Shown one piece after another: positions 30,501 through 39,000 of a stretch of DNA of 64,000 nucleotides. Location: contig NZ_CP151275.1 in the NCBI RefSeq assembly GCF_038235435.1, positions 1,364,001 to 1,428,000 on the forward strand. The letters are read 5' to 3'. Each line of letters begins with the position of its first letter. Position 1 is the first letter of the stretch. Under the pieces are notes generated by a model. It was not told where the DNA came from, did no database searches, and saw only the letters and a program-made list of their open reading frames with translations. A program made the translations under genes and the position numbers. This DNA comes from Niveibacterium sp. SC-1 (GTDB taxonomy: Bacteria > Pseudomonadota > Gammaproteobacteria > Burkholderiales > Rhodocyclaceae).

Positions 30501-30872
30501 GTCGGCGCCGTCATTGACGCGCGAGTTGCCGCGCCAGCTCACGCGATTCCAGGCGGGCAGCACGCCCGACTGCTGGGCTTCGTAGAAGAGGATCGCCTTT
30601 TGCAGCGCCTCCGCGTAGTTGTACTGCGGCGCAGCGGCCGCGACGGCGGCCGCCATGGGCGTGGCCGTCGCGCTCGCACTGGCGGCGGCGCTGCCCTTGG
30701 TGCTGGCGCTGGCGGCCGTGTTGCCGCCGTCCTGCCCGCCGCAAGCGGCGAGGAAGGCCGCGGCCACGATGGCCGTGACGAGGGACTTGGGTGCCGACTT
30801 CACTGCGGATGCCGGACCGTGGATACCGGCGCGCGTCTGCCCAGCGCGCGGCGGCTTGTTTTCGAGATTCAT
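27591..30872 (-). CDS. GH9 endoglucanase lipoprotein with CBM3c-like, three FN3 and CBM2 domains
   Basis: Cellulase of 1093 residues. The N-terminus is a long basic leader, a hydrophobic stretch and the lipobox LAAC, making Cys44 a predicted lipid anchor, then a Ser/Ala-rich linker. The GH9 domain starts near residue 84. Asp135 and Asp138 lie in WYDAGDHVKFG, the His motif is PPQHPHHRTAHSSW and the catalytic acid is Glu510 in NNEVATDYNA. A CBM3c-type module follows (YYVIADFTGTQIYPGGQSAY), the arrangement of processive theme-B GH9 enzymes. Three fibronectin III domains and a CBM2 (CTLTLDTSNDWGAGQVLRVV) end it. AGGAG lies 6 nt before the ATG at 30872. First of the three cellulose genes. Confidence 0.94.
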   Translation of the reverse strand: MNLENKPPRAGQTRAGIHGPASAVKSAPKSLVTAIVAAAFLAACGGQDGGNTAASASTKGSAAASASATATPMAAAVAAAAPQYNYAEALQKAILFYEAQQSGVLPAWNRVSWRGNSRVNDGADVGKDLTGGWYDAGDHVKFGLPMAWTATELSWGAIQFEAGYKAAGQYDAILRNIRFATDYFIKAHTAPNELYVQVGDGNVDHTWWGPVEVYPKPAPSMKIDASCGGSDAAGETAAALAAASILFKTADPTYSATLLTHAKQLYNFADTVRKKYSDCVTNVAAFYNSWSGYADELAWGAAWLYKATNDATYLDKAEALVTTASGGFGTEGQTSYLPYKWTHDWDSKHYGTYILLAQLTGKQKYKDAIERNLDYWTIGTSDTKEKVSYTPGGLAWLGQWGSLRYSMDESFIALVYADQVGDATKAQRYRDFATGQLAYALGKNPKNRSYLIGFGVNPPQHPHHRTAHSSWADSQTVPANHRHTLYGALVGGPGNDDSYMDDISNYVNNEVATDYNAAITGVLAAANVLYPGSTPLANFPQKEVPTDDEMFVEAGLNGSAANYTEIKAQLNNRSGWPARMGDKLSFRYFVDLSELVTAGVSPSVLKVSTNYADGGTAKGLFRCGSSNIYYVIADFTGTQIYPGGQSAYKKEIQIRIAAPDATNYWNPANDPSYAGIGTGGAFVKTSKISVYDGATKVFGEEPAACGGTPPVIPSTPTGLSATGGTGQIALIWVAVSGASSYTVKRSSTGTAGSFALLGTATTTSYTDTGLPGSTTYYYTVNASNEAGASADSAAVSATTSATPPPAPAPTAAGSDGKVTLSWAAVAGASSYEVARSTTQTGTYTNLATALTTTSYVDTAVTNSTTYWYKVSARNAQGATASSPVSATPDTTPVLPGNTTATATAGDGKVSLSWTAADRATGYTVQRATSQTGTYANLTSVAGTVLSYTDSAVTNGSTYWYRVQATNTAGSTTSTAVSATPKASGGGGCTLTLDTSNDWGAGQVLRVVLANTGTAAISNWSISFTESNSFTVSNSWSGNFAVSGRSVTVTPMDWNRTIAPAGTIDMGMQIAYSGTKPLPSGATVAGQTCTIEVR

Positions 30873-31403
30873 CTGCGACTCCTGCTGCATTCGATTGCGA
30901 ATGGAGCACGATCCGGCCCTCGGTCCGGTCCGGCGCTGGCGCAGGACGCGGCGATCCGGCGCGCGGGCGACGAAAGCCTGCAGGGCGCTCGTCGCTCGTG
31001 TGCCGCGGGGCGGTCTCGAGTCTCCTCCATGTGGCGGATGGCGACCGTGCGATCGTCACCTTTCCAATCCGGCGTCGATGACGAAGGAATGGAAACCCGG
31101 GTGCTGCTCAGGCCATGAAGTTATAGATGAGTAAAGCGATTCAGTGGAGAGGCCAGCGCCCAATTTCCAGCCGCTGGAATTGCGCAAATTGTAGGACGCT
31201 GCGACGCAGCAAGCGCAGGGAATATCCCGCTCATCCGCGCCAGATATGGATCTCGTGGCGTGGCCTGTTGCGGGATCTCAGCGCGCGACCTCGGGGGGGC
31301 AAACGGGTTCGGCACGCCGTTATTAGCAATGTCTGCGCAAAGCCTTTTGTGGTCGATGGCGCGCCATGACGGGGCGGGCCGGCAGGAGCCGGCCCGGTTG
31401 CGA
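30873..31403. promoter_or_regulatory. 531 bp upstream region of the GH9 gene with a cluster of dyads
   Basis: No gene is seen here. It must hold the GH9 promoter (minus strand). An AT-rich patch near 31112-31140 contains TATAAC on the minus strand (31120-31125), a -10-like box without a clear -35. Just upstream lie three close palindromes: TTCCAG-CCG-CTGGAA (31165-31179), TTGCGCAA (31180-31187) and GCTGCG-A-CGCAGC (31198-31210). They are candidate operator sites. The far end holds the gcvR hairpin. Confidence 0.4.
31375..31396 (-). terminator. Hairpin downstream of gcvR
   Basis: A 9 bp GC stem pairs CGGGCCGGC (31375-31383) with GCCGGCCCG (31388-31396) around the loop AGGA, 8 nt past the gcvR-like stop on the minus strand. 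There is no T-run. Confidence 0.5.
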
Positions 31404-31928
31404 TCAGTCGTCTTCCGTGGCGCGGCGGATGTCGACCATCAGGTCGTCGGACAGGGCTTCGAGGCTGCGGCGCAGGGCATCGACGTCCGCCCCGGCAGCC
31501 GCCAGCAGGTCGGCATCGGCATGGAAAAGGATCTCCGCGGACATCGGCGCACTCGCCGTGAAGGTGTTGAGCGCCTCGACGTTCACGCCATGCTGCGCGA
31601 GGACTTGCGACACCTCGCGCACGATGCCGATGCGGTCGTGGCCCACCAGCGAGAGCGTGAGCCGCTGGCCGGCAGCCGCCGGCAGCTCGCCGCCGGTTTC
31701 CTCGGCGGTGATGCGCAGGCCGGGCAGGTCATCGAGCGCGGCGGTGAGCGGATCCAGGTGGTCGCTGTCGACACTCAGTTCGACGATGCCGGCGAACTTG
31801 CCGGCCAGGTGGGCCATGGAGGATTCCAGCCAGTTGCCATGGTGGCTGCTGATGGCGGTGGCAAGTTGCTCGACGAGGCCGGGACGGTCGTCGCCGATCA
31901 CGGTGAGGACGAGATGGCGTGTGCTCAT
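31404..31928 (-). CDS. gcvR: GcvR-like ACT-domain protein
   Basis: 174 residues made of two ACT domains, the architecture of GcvR, the glycine-cleavage repressor accessory protein that binds GcvA in E. coli. The first domain begins HLVLTVIGDDRPGLVEQLAT and the second LTLSLVGHDRIGIVREVSQV; both show the ACT ligand-loop pattern. The operon context is not informative: EamA and DUF502 genes lie upstream on the same strand. The regulatory target in this organism is inferred from the family only, and no gcv genes are in the window. Confidence 0.8.
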   Translation of the reverse strand: MSTRHLVLTVIGDDRPGLVEQLATAISSHHGNWLESSMAHLAGKFAGIVELSVDSDHLDPLTAALDDLPGLRITAEETGGELPAAAGQRLTLSLVGHDRIGIVREVSQVLAQHGVNVEALNTFTASAPMSAEILFHADADLLAAAGADVDALRRSLEALSDDLMVDIRRATEDD

Positions 31929-31965
31929 GGTGGGAGGACCTGGACGGTGGGGAAAGAGCCGGATT

Positions 31966-32859
31966 CTATGCCTGGCGCCGGGTGGTCAGCAGGATGCCGC
32001 CGAGGATCAGCGCCATGCCGGCGAAGTGGTAGGCCTGCGGCGTCTCGTCCAGGAAGAGCGCGGAGAGCAGCGGCGTGAATACCGGCATCAGGTGGATGAA
32101 GAGCCCCGAGACATTGCCGCCGACCTCGGCCACTGCGCGGTTCCAGAATACGTAGCCGAGAAAGCCGGGCAGCAGGCCGGTATAGAGGATGCCGGCGAAG
32201 GCCGCGGGCGACGGATGGATGCGCAGGCCCTGGCCCAGCTCCCAGGCATAGAGCGGCGCCAGGCCCAGCACGCCGATCCCGGTGAGCACGCAGAGCAGCG
32301 CCATCGGATGCAGGTCCTTGGGGCGGAACTGCAGCAGCAGGGTGTAGAGCGCCCAGACGAGCACCGAGGCGAGGATCCAAAGGTCCCCAGGATTGAGGCT
32401 GAGCTGGCGCAGGGTGTGCCAGTCGCCATGGGCGACGATCACCGTGACGCCGCAGAGCGAGAGCAGCACGCCGCGGACCTCGTTGGCCCGCAGATGCTTG
32501 CCGAGGAAGGCCCATGACAGCCCGATGATCACCACCGGGATGAAGGAGTTGAGCAACACGCCATTGGTCGCGGTGGTGCTGCGCAGGCCGATGTAGGTAA
32601 GCGTGTTGTAGCCGGCGATGCCCAGCACCCCGAGCAGGACGAGGATGCCCGCGTGGGCGCGCAGCGCGCTGCCGATCTGCCGGCGGTGCGGCCAGGCGAA
32701 GGGCAGGGTGCAGGCAAAGGCGATCGTCCAGCGCCAGAAGGCGAGCGCAACCGGCGGCACCTCGCCGCGGAAACCACGGCCCACCACCCAGTTGCCAGAC
32801 CAGAAGAGCACGGTCAGCGTGAGCAGCAGGTAGGGGTGATCCCAGCGCCAGCGCTTCAT
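31966..32859 (-). CDS. EamA-family drug/metabolite transporter
   Basis: Ten-helix inner-membrane permease of the DMT superfamily, 297 residues, with two EamA repeats. Typical signatures are VLFWSGNWVVGRGFRGEVPP at the N-terminus, YIGLRSTTATNGVLLNSFIP in the first repeat and PVFTPLLSALFLDE in the second. The ATG at 32859 overlaps the stop of the DUF502 gene (ATGA), so they are coupled; the frame extending to 32964 lies within that gene and is not used. The substrate is not predictable. Confidence 0.88.
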   Translation of the reverse strand: MKRWRWDHPYLLLTLTVLFWSGNWVVGRGFRGEVPPVALAFWRWTIAFACTLPFAWPHRRQIGSALRAHAGILVLLGVLGIAGYNTLTYIGLRSTTATNGVLLNSFIPVVIIGLSWAFLGKHLRANEVRGVLLSLCGVTVIVAHGDWHTLRQLSLNPGDLWILASVLVWALYTLLLQFRPKDLHPMALLCVLTGIGVLGLAPLYAWELGQGLRIHPSPAAFAGILYTGLLPGFLGYVFWNRAVAEVGGNVSGLFIHLMPVFTPLLSALFLDETPQAYHFAGMALILGGILLTTRRQA

Positions 32860-33515
32860 GCGGTTCCGGACTGGTTCAGGTCGTTGGTCGGCGGGGCGCT
32901 GATGCCCATGGAGACATAGATGGCGGTGAGCTTGTCGACGCCAAAGCCGGCGGGCACCACCCATTCGGCCGGCACGTAGAAGAGCAGGCCGCCGATGGGC
33001 ACCGGCGCGGTAGGGACCATCACCACGCGGTACTGGCGGGTGCCCAGGGTGATCGGCTCAGGATTGGGCATCAAGGCCAGCGTGGCCACCGAGCCTTCGC
33101 CGCCGAAGAAGCACCAGACGGGCGTCATGGCCTTCATGGCGTCGTCCTGGTTCGGCCCCATGGCGCCGACGAAACGGTCGGAAAGATCGTAGATGCGACC
33201 GATCACCGGCAGCTTGCGCACGGTGGAGGCAATCGCCAGCATGACCAGCGGGCGCAGGCGCGACTGCACCACGATCCCCAGGCCGTAGACGCCCGCGACG
33301 AGGATCGCGATGCCCACCGCGTAGGCCGAGAGCGGCGAGTCCACGAAGTTGAAGCCGATGCTCTTGAGCAGTCGACCCACCAGGCTGGTGGGCCCGACGA
33401 AGCGCACCAGCAGGCTCAGTACCCAGCCCAGCAAGGCCAGGGTCAGGGCGAGCGGAAGCAGGGCCAGCAGGCCCGCGAGGAAAGTCTTGCCGATCCGTTT
33501 GCGGACGAGATGCAT
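32856..33515 (-). CDS. DUF502 membrane protein
   Basis: 219-residue protein with two membrane helices (FLAGLLALLPLALTLALLGW and a second near AVGIAILVAGVYGLGIVV) and a soluble C-terminal domain. It carries the DUF502 signatures RKLPVIGRIYDLSDRF and VPIGGLLFYVPAEWV. The family is widespread in Proteobacteria, often near aminoacyl-tRNA synthetase genes, but its function is unknown. First gene of a minus-strand unit with the EamA gene and probably gcvR. Confidence 0.88.
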   Translation of the reverse strand: MHLVRKRIGKTFLAGLLALLPLALTLALLGWVLSLLVRFVGPTSLVGRLLKSIGFNFVDSPLSAYAVGIAILVAGVYGLGIVVQSRLRPLVMLAIASTVRKLPVIGRIYDLSDRFVGAMGPNQDDAMKAMTPVWCFFGGEGSVATLALMPNPEPITLGTRQYRVVMVPTAPVPIGGLLFYVPAEWVVPAGFGVDKLTAIYVSMGISAPPTNDLNQSGTA

Positions 33516-33667
33516 GGCAGTACCGCGGAGTAGGGGAGGGCTGATTGTAGGGGCAGCTTCATGTCGGCCGTGCTCGCGGCGGCCGCGGCGCCCGCCTCGC
33601 CTACAATGCGGACCTGTAGGCGGCGGCCGCGCAGGCGGGCGTCGCAGGTCCTGGAAGCGGAGAGCCT

Positions 33668-34714
33668 ATGTCGCAGGAGCCCCCGTTGCACGCCCCCACC
33701 TCGCACACCCCCGCGTCGCACGACCCCCTACCGCCGGACGAGCCCTGGCGGGATGCGTGGGAAGAAGTCGCGCCTGCGATCTGGGCGATCGACTCGGGCT
33801 ATGTGCGGGCACGCATGGATGCGATCCACCTGCTGGTCTCGCCCGAAGGACGGGCTGCGCTCATCGACACGGGCACCACGCATTCGCTGCCGCAGACGCT
33901 GGCCTGCCTCGCGGCGCTCGGTATCGCGCCGGACGCAGTGGACTGGATCTGTCTCACGCATGTGCATCTGGACCATGCGGGCGGTGCCGGCGCAATGGCG
34001 CGCGAGCTGCCCAATGCCCGGGTGGCGGTACACCCGCGCGGGGCGCGCCATGTGGTCGATCCGGCCAAGCTGTGGGATGGCACGGTGGCGGTCTACGGCG
34101 CGGCGCGGTCCGAGGCGCTCTATGGCGGCCTGGTGCCGCTGCCTGCCGAACGCGTGCTGAGCGTGGGCGAGGGTGACCGCATCGCCTTCGGTTCGCGCGA
34201 GCTGCGGGTGATGGATACGCCGGGGCATGCGCGCCACCACGTTTGCTATCACGATGCGACAGCGGCTGCGGTGTTCACCGGTGACACCTTCGGGCTCTGC
34301 TACCGCGAGATGCGCCGCGCGGACGGTGCCTCCAACGTATTCGTCACGACCACGCCGGTGCACTTCGATCCGGCGGCGCTGCACGAGTCGGTCGCGCGGA
34401 TCGCGGCGCTGGCGCCGGAGGCGGTCTATCCGACGCACTACAGCCGGGCCACCGATGTGGCGCGCCTGGCCGCCGACCTGCACCGGCAGATCGACGCGCA
34501 TGTCGCGGCCTGCGAGGGCCTGGATCCGACGGCCGCCGACGCGCATGCGGAACTCTCGCGCCGCCTCGAGGCCCAGGTGCTGGCGGAATCGCGCCGCAAC
34601 GCCTGGGCCGCGCAGGATGAGGAAGCGCTCGCGCTGATGGCGGGCGACATTGATTTGAACGCACAGGGTTTGTTGGTATGGATGCAGTCATGGACACGGT
34701 CGACTCCGCGCTGA
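33668..34714 (+). CDS. Metallo-beta-lactamase-fold hydrolase
   Basis: 348-residue MBL-superfamily protein. The metal site is complete: THVHLDHAGG (HxHxDH), a later His in DTPGHARHHV, Asp in FTGDTFG and His in YPTHYS. The C-terminal 80 residues are helical and rich in Ala/Arg. The closest functional hints are glyoxalase II-like and flavin-free MBL hydrolases; the substrate cannot be named. GGAGAG precedes the ATG. Its 3' end overlaps tcdA by 37 nt, which suggests co-translation. Confidence 0.85.
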   Translation: MSQEPPLHAPTSHTPASHDPLPPDEPWRDAWEEVAPAIWAIDSGYVRARMDAIHLLVSPEGRAALIDTGTTHSLPQTLACLAALGIAPDAVDWICLTHVHLDHAGGAGAMARELPNARVAVHPRGARHVVDPAKLWDGTVAVYGAARSEALYGGLVPLPAERVLSVGEGDRIAFGSRELRVMDTPGHARHHVCYHDATAAAVFTGDTFGLCYREMRRADGASNVFVTTTPVHFDPAALHESVARIAALAPEAVYPTHYSRATDVARLAADLHRQIDAHVAACEGLDPTAADAHAELSRRLEAQVLAESRRNAWAAQDEEALALMAGDIDLNAQGLLVWMQSWTRSTPR

Positions 34715-35538
34715 GCGGCTCCCGGGAGGCGGCGCAGGCGCCTGCGCACGAGGCGGATCTCGCGCGGCGCTTTGGCGGACTGGCCCGCCTCTATGGCGAC
34801 GAGGGCCTCGCGCGCCTGCAGGCCGCCCACGTGTGCGTGATCGGCGTCGGGGGTGTCGGCTCCTGGGCGGCCGAGGCGCTGGCGCGCAGCGCGGTGGGCG
34901 CGATCACGCTCATCGACCTGGACCATATCGCCGAATCGAACGCCAACCGCCAGTTGCATGCACTCGACCCAGACTGGGGCATGGCCAAGGTGGAGGCGAT
35001 GTCCCGCCGCATCCTGGCGATCAATCCGGCCTGCCGTGTCACCGCGATCGATGACTTCGTGACGCCCGAGAACGTGGCCGCGCTGCTGCAGGGCTTCGAC
35101 TACGTGATCGACGCGATCGACGCGGTACGCGTGAAGACCGCGATCGCCGCGCATTGCGTGGCGCAACGCATGCCGGTGGTGCTCTGCGGGGCGGCGGGCG
35201 GGCAGCTCGACCCGGCGCGGGTGGCGGTCGAGGACCTCTCCCGTACGGTGCAAGACCCCTTGCTCGCCAAGGTGCGCGGCAACCTGCGCCGGCAGCACGG
35301 CTTTTCGCGCGATCCCAAGCGCCGCTTCGGCATCCAGGCGGTGTTCTCCCACGAACCGCTGCGCTATCCCGAGGCCGTCGCATGTGCGCCGGGTACGCCG
35401 GGCGCCGACGGCCCGCAAGGTCTCAACTGCGCCGGCTTCGGCTCCAGCGTGGTGGTGACGGCGACCTTCGGCTTCGTGGCGGCCGCACAGGCGATCAATA
35501 CGCTGACCCAGAGCGGGCGGAAGGTGGCCCATGAGTGA
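34678..35538 (+). CDS. tcdA: tRNA threonylcarbamoyladenosine dehydratase
   Basis: E1-like enzyme (CsdL/YgdL) that cyclises t6A at tRNA position 37 to ct6A using ATP. The 286 residues include the nucleotide motif VCVIGVGGVGSWAAEALARS, the substrate region DHIAESNANRQLHAL and the later KRRFGIQAVFSHEPLRYP and GFGSSVVVTATFGF. No catalytic-Cys E1 module for ubiquitin-like proteins is fused. The ATG at 34678 (34690 is also possible) lies within the previous gene; the end overlaps the chelatase gene by 8 nt, giving a tightly packed three-gene unit. Confidence 0.9.
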   Translation: MDAVMDTVDSALSGSREAAQAPAHEADLARRFGGLARLYGDEGLARLQAAHVCVIGVGGVGSWAAEALARSAVGAITLIDLDHIAESNANRQLHALDPDWGMAKVEAMSRRILAINPACRVTAIDDFVTPENVAALLQGFDYVIDAIDAVRVKTAIAAHCVAQRMPVVLCGAAGGQLDPARVAVEDLSRTVQDPLLAKVRGNLRRQHGFSRDPKRRFGIQAVFSHEPLRYPEAVACAPGTPGADGPQGLNCAGFGSSVVVTATFGFVAAAQAINTLTQSGRKVAHE

Positions 35539-35899
35539 CGCCGTGATCCTCTTCGCCCACGGCGCACGCGATCCGCAGTGGGCGCAACCGCTTGAACGGC
35601 TGGCTGCAGAAGTGCGCGCGAGCCAGCCCGGCGTCTGGGTGAGCCCGGCCTACCTGGAGTTCATGCAGCCGGCGCTGGGCGAGGCCATCGCGCAGGCCGA
35701 GACGGCGGGCGCGACCCGGGTGCGGGTGGTGCCGGTCTTCCTCGCCGCTGGCGGGCACGTCAAACGTGATCTGCCGCAAATGCTGGCCGCCGCGCAGGCC
35801 CAACATCCGGGGCTGCGCATCGAGCTCGCGCCGGTACTGGGCGAGGCAGAGGCCGTGATTGCGGCCATGGCGGGCGAGGTCCTGGGCGGACTCGGTTGA
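35531..35899 (+). CDS. cbiX: Short CbiX-type sirohydrochlorin chelatase
   Basis: 122-residue single-domain class II chelatase (CbiX-S/SirB family) that inserts Co or Fe into sirohydrochlorin. The metal-binding histidines are in ILFAHGARDPQW and FLAAGGHVKRDLPQ. No other cobalamin or siroheme gene is in the window, so the metal and pathway are inferred. The start overlaps the tcdA stop by 8 nt. Confidence 0.82.
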   Translation: MSDAVILFAHGARDPQWAQPLERLAAEVRASQPGVWVSPAYLEFMQPALGEAIAQAETAGATRVRVVPVFLAAGGHVKRDLPQMLAAAQAQHPGLRIELAPVLGEAEAVIAAMAGEVLGGLG

Positions 35900-36025
35900 A
35901 CTGAAGCGCCCGGCTGCTCAAGCCGCGCCGCGCCGCGCCGTCAATTGCTGCGTACAGCCCGCAAGGTATTCGTTGCGGGCATCGATTCCAGATCCGTTCC
36001 GGGCAAGACAAGGGTTAGGGGCGTA

Positions 36026-39000
36026 GTGACGACTCGGTTCCGCAGTTTGTGGCGCAGGGGAAAACGCAGCGTGCTGTCGCGCGGCGCGGTTCCTTTGCTG
36101 CTCGGGCTCGTCGTCATCGTTCTCGGTTCGGCCATGAGCCTCGCCTCGTGGCGTGCGGCGAGCGATGCCGTCGAGGCTGGCGCGCAGGCGCGCTTCGAGA
36201 CGGCGAGCCGGGCCTTGCTGGCGCGCATGGACAGCGACGTCGTCAGCGCGCTGGTGCTCGCCCGTGCGCTCGCCGCGGCCAGCCAGGTGGGTGTCAACGA
36301 GCCGGGCTGGCAGGCCCTGCTGACGCGTATCGACGCCGACGCCTTCGGCCTGCCGATCCGCGCGGTGGCCCGCCTGGCGCCGGACGGCAATGGCCCGCTG
36401 CTATGGGCCGATCTCGCGCGGCCAGCGCCGCCGGGCGCGCCCTCCGCGCCGGCGCTCGACACGCAGGCGCCGGCTATCCAGGAGGCGCTGCTCCAGCTCG
36501 CGCGCGATCGCACGGCCCAGGCGGCCCGCGACGGGCTCGCTGTGCTCGGCGCGCGGGGCGAAGATGGGGCACGGGTGCTTTTGCTGATCGAGGCGCGCCG
36601 CTGGCTCGACCTGCGCGCCGCCGTGGTGGCGGACATGGCCGCGTGCGCCTGCTCGCCGCCGGCCCGCAGCGGGAAGAGGAGACGGTTGCCGCGTCGGCCG
36701 TGTTTCCCGCCACCCCGCAGCGCCTGGAGGTCGGCTTCATCGGCAAGGGCGAGACCCGCTGGGTACTGGAGCTGGCCCAGCTGCCGCGCAGCGATGCGAG
36801 CGGCAGCGGCCGCCTGCTGGCCGGCTTGATCGCCAGCGTGTCCGTGGGCCTGCTGCTGGTGCTGGTCCTGCAGCGCCGCCGCGTGGCGGAAGTCCTCGCA
36901 CGCAGGATGACGCGCGAGCTCTCGGTCAGCCACGAGCGCTATCGCCGGGCGATCGAGTCCTCGGAGGACGGTTTCTGGGCTTTCGAAGCCGACAGCGGGA
37001 AGGTCCGGCTCTCCGAAGGGGGCCTGCGCCTGCTCGGACTGGCCGGCCCGGGACGGCGGCGCTCCTACCGCCAGCTGCTTGCCTGCATCGCGCCGGAGCA
37101 TCGCCACATGCTGGGCGTTCGCCTGCGCGGGCTCATGCGTTTTGGCCGCGCGCTCGATTGCGAATGCCGCCTGCGCGCAGCAGCGCCCGGCCAGGTCCAG
37201 TGGGTGCGCGTGCGGGCGCGGGCCGCCACGCCGGGCAGCGAGCTGGTAGGCACGATCAGCGACGTCACCCTGCATCGCACCTTCTCGCAGCGCCTGGAGC
37301 GCTACCAGGCCTTCCTCTCCCGGGTCATGGACGCGGTGCCGGTGCCGGTGCCGCTGCTGGTCAAGGACCGCGAGGAACGCGTGCTGCTCGCCAACCAGGC
37401 CTTCATCGCCTTCTCGCGCCGCACGGCCGAGAGCCTCATGCGTGAGCGCTTCGTCGAGCCCCTGGGCGACCTCGCGTCGCGCCTGGCCGAACTCGACCGC
37501 GTCGCGCTGGCTACGGGCGAGCCGCAAAGCCTGAGTGACCGCGCGCAACTGCCCGACGGCAGCCAGGGTTTCATGGCGGTGAGCCGCACGGCATGCGTCG
37601 GCCCGGAAGGCGTGCCGGCGCTGGTCTGCACCTATTTCGACCTAACGGCCGAACAGGAGGCGGAGACGCGACAGCGCCTGGCACGCGACTTCCTGCTGCG
37701 CCTGCTCGAACTCCTGCCCAACGGTGTTTTCGTGCGCGACGCTTTGGGCGCGGTGGCGATGGCCAACCCCGCCCTCTACGCGATGCTGGGGATCACGGCC
37801 GATCCCGCGGCTGAGCCAGACATGGGTGCCCGGCTTGCCGCCGTCCTGCAGGAGTCTCGCGGGGAGGATGCGCGCGTGCTGGCCGGCGCCACGGTCTGGC
37901 GCGATGTCGTGCTGACGGATGGCGCCGGCCGCACCCGTTCCCTGCGCCTGCTCAAGGCTGCAAGTCGCGATGCCCAGGGGCTGCCGGTGGTGGTGGGCGT
38001 GTTGCTGGACTACACCGAACTGATAGAGGCCCAGGCGGCCGAACGGGCCGCCAGCGCGCGGGTCCGGGCCATCTACGAACGCGCGCCAATGGCGCTGGCG
38101 ATCGTGAATACGCGTGGCCGCTTCCTCCAGGCCAACGCGAGCTTCTGCAGCCTGGTCGGCCGCAGCGAAGCCGAGCTGCAGAGCATGGGCTTCCGGGACA
38201 TCACGCCCGCCGGGCACGCGGCCCTGGACGAGGCCATGATGGTGAAGCTCGTCGAGGAAGGACGTTGCGGGCCTTTCGACAAGAGCTATGTGCATGCGGA
38301 CGGACACGTGGTGCCGGTGCGCGTGACCGGCGTGCAGGTGGAACTGGGCGAGGGCGAGGAGCCGGTGATCTGGGCGATGGTCGACGACATCTCGGACGAA
38401 CTGGAGGCGCAGAAGGCGTTGCGCAACGCGGAGCAGCGCTGGCAATTCGCGCTTGCGGGTTCGGGCGATGGCGTCTGGGACTGGGACGTGCGCAGCTCCC
38501 GCGTCTTCTTTTCGCCACGCTGGAAGCGGATGTTCGGCCATGCGGAGGACGAGGTCGGCGAGCGTCTGGAGGAATGGTCCGGACGCCTGCATCCCGAGGA
38601 CCAGCCTGCGGCGATGCGCGAGGTCGAGCGGCATCTGGTCGGCGAGACGCCAAACTTTTCCTTCGAAGTGCGGATGCGCCACAAGGATGGCCATTGGGTC
38701 TGGATCCTGAGCCGCGGACAAGCCGTCGAACGCGCGGCAGACAGTAGCCCCTTGCGGGTCATCGGCACCCACACGGACATCGGCGCCATCAAGCAGACCC
38801 AGCTCGAACTGGAGCGCAGCAAGGCTGAACTCGAGCAGCATCGCGACCGTCTCGCCGAACTCGTGCATGAACAGACCGCCGACGTCATCGCGGCGCGTGA
38901 CGCCGCCGAGGCGGCCAACGAGGCCAAGGACGTCTTCCTCGCCAACATGAGCCATGAGCTGCGCACGCCGCTGCATGCGGTGCTCTCGTTCGCGCGCCTG

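Noticed and set aside
27237..31118. A 1293-codon plus-strand open frame across the LPMO and GH9 genes.
   Set aside because: It is antisense to two clear enzyme genes. The translation is rich in Arg, Gly, His and Val without any domain, as expected from the GC-rich shadow frame.
35920..35944. A short GCCGC-type repeat after the chelatase gene.
   Set aside because: Only a few units in very GC-rich sequence; it is neither a regular tandem repeat nor a CRISPR array.
36049..36640. The N-terminal 200 residues of the long open frame starting at 36049, read as part of the kinase.
   Set aside because: This part is Arg/Gly/Ala-rich junk, while the frame one base away encodes a proper membrane helix and sensor region. 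I treat it as a frameshift rather than a real N-terminus.
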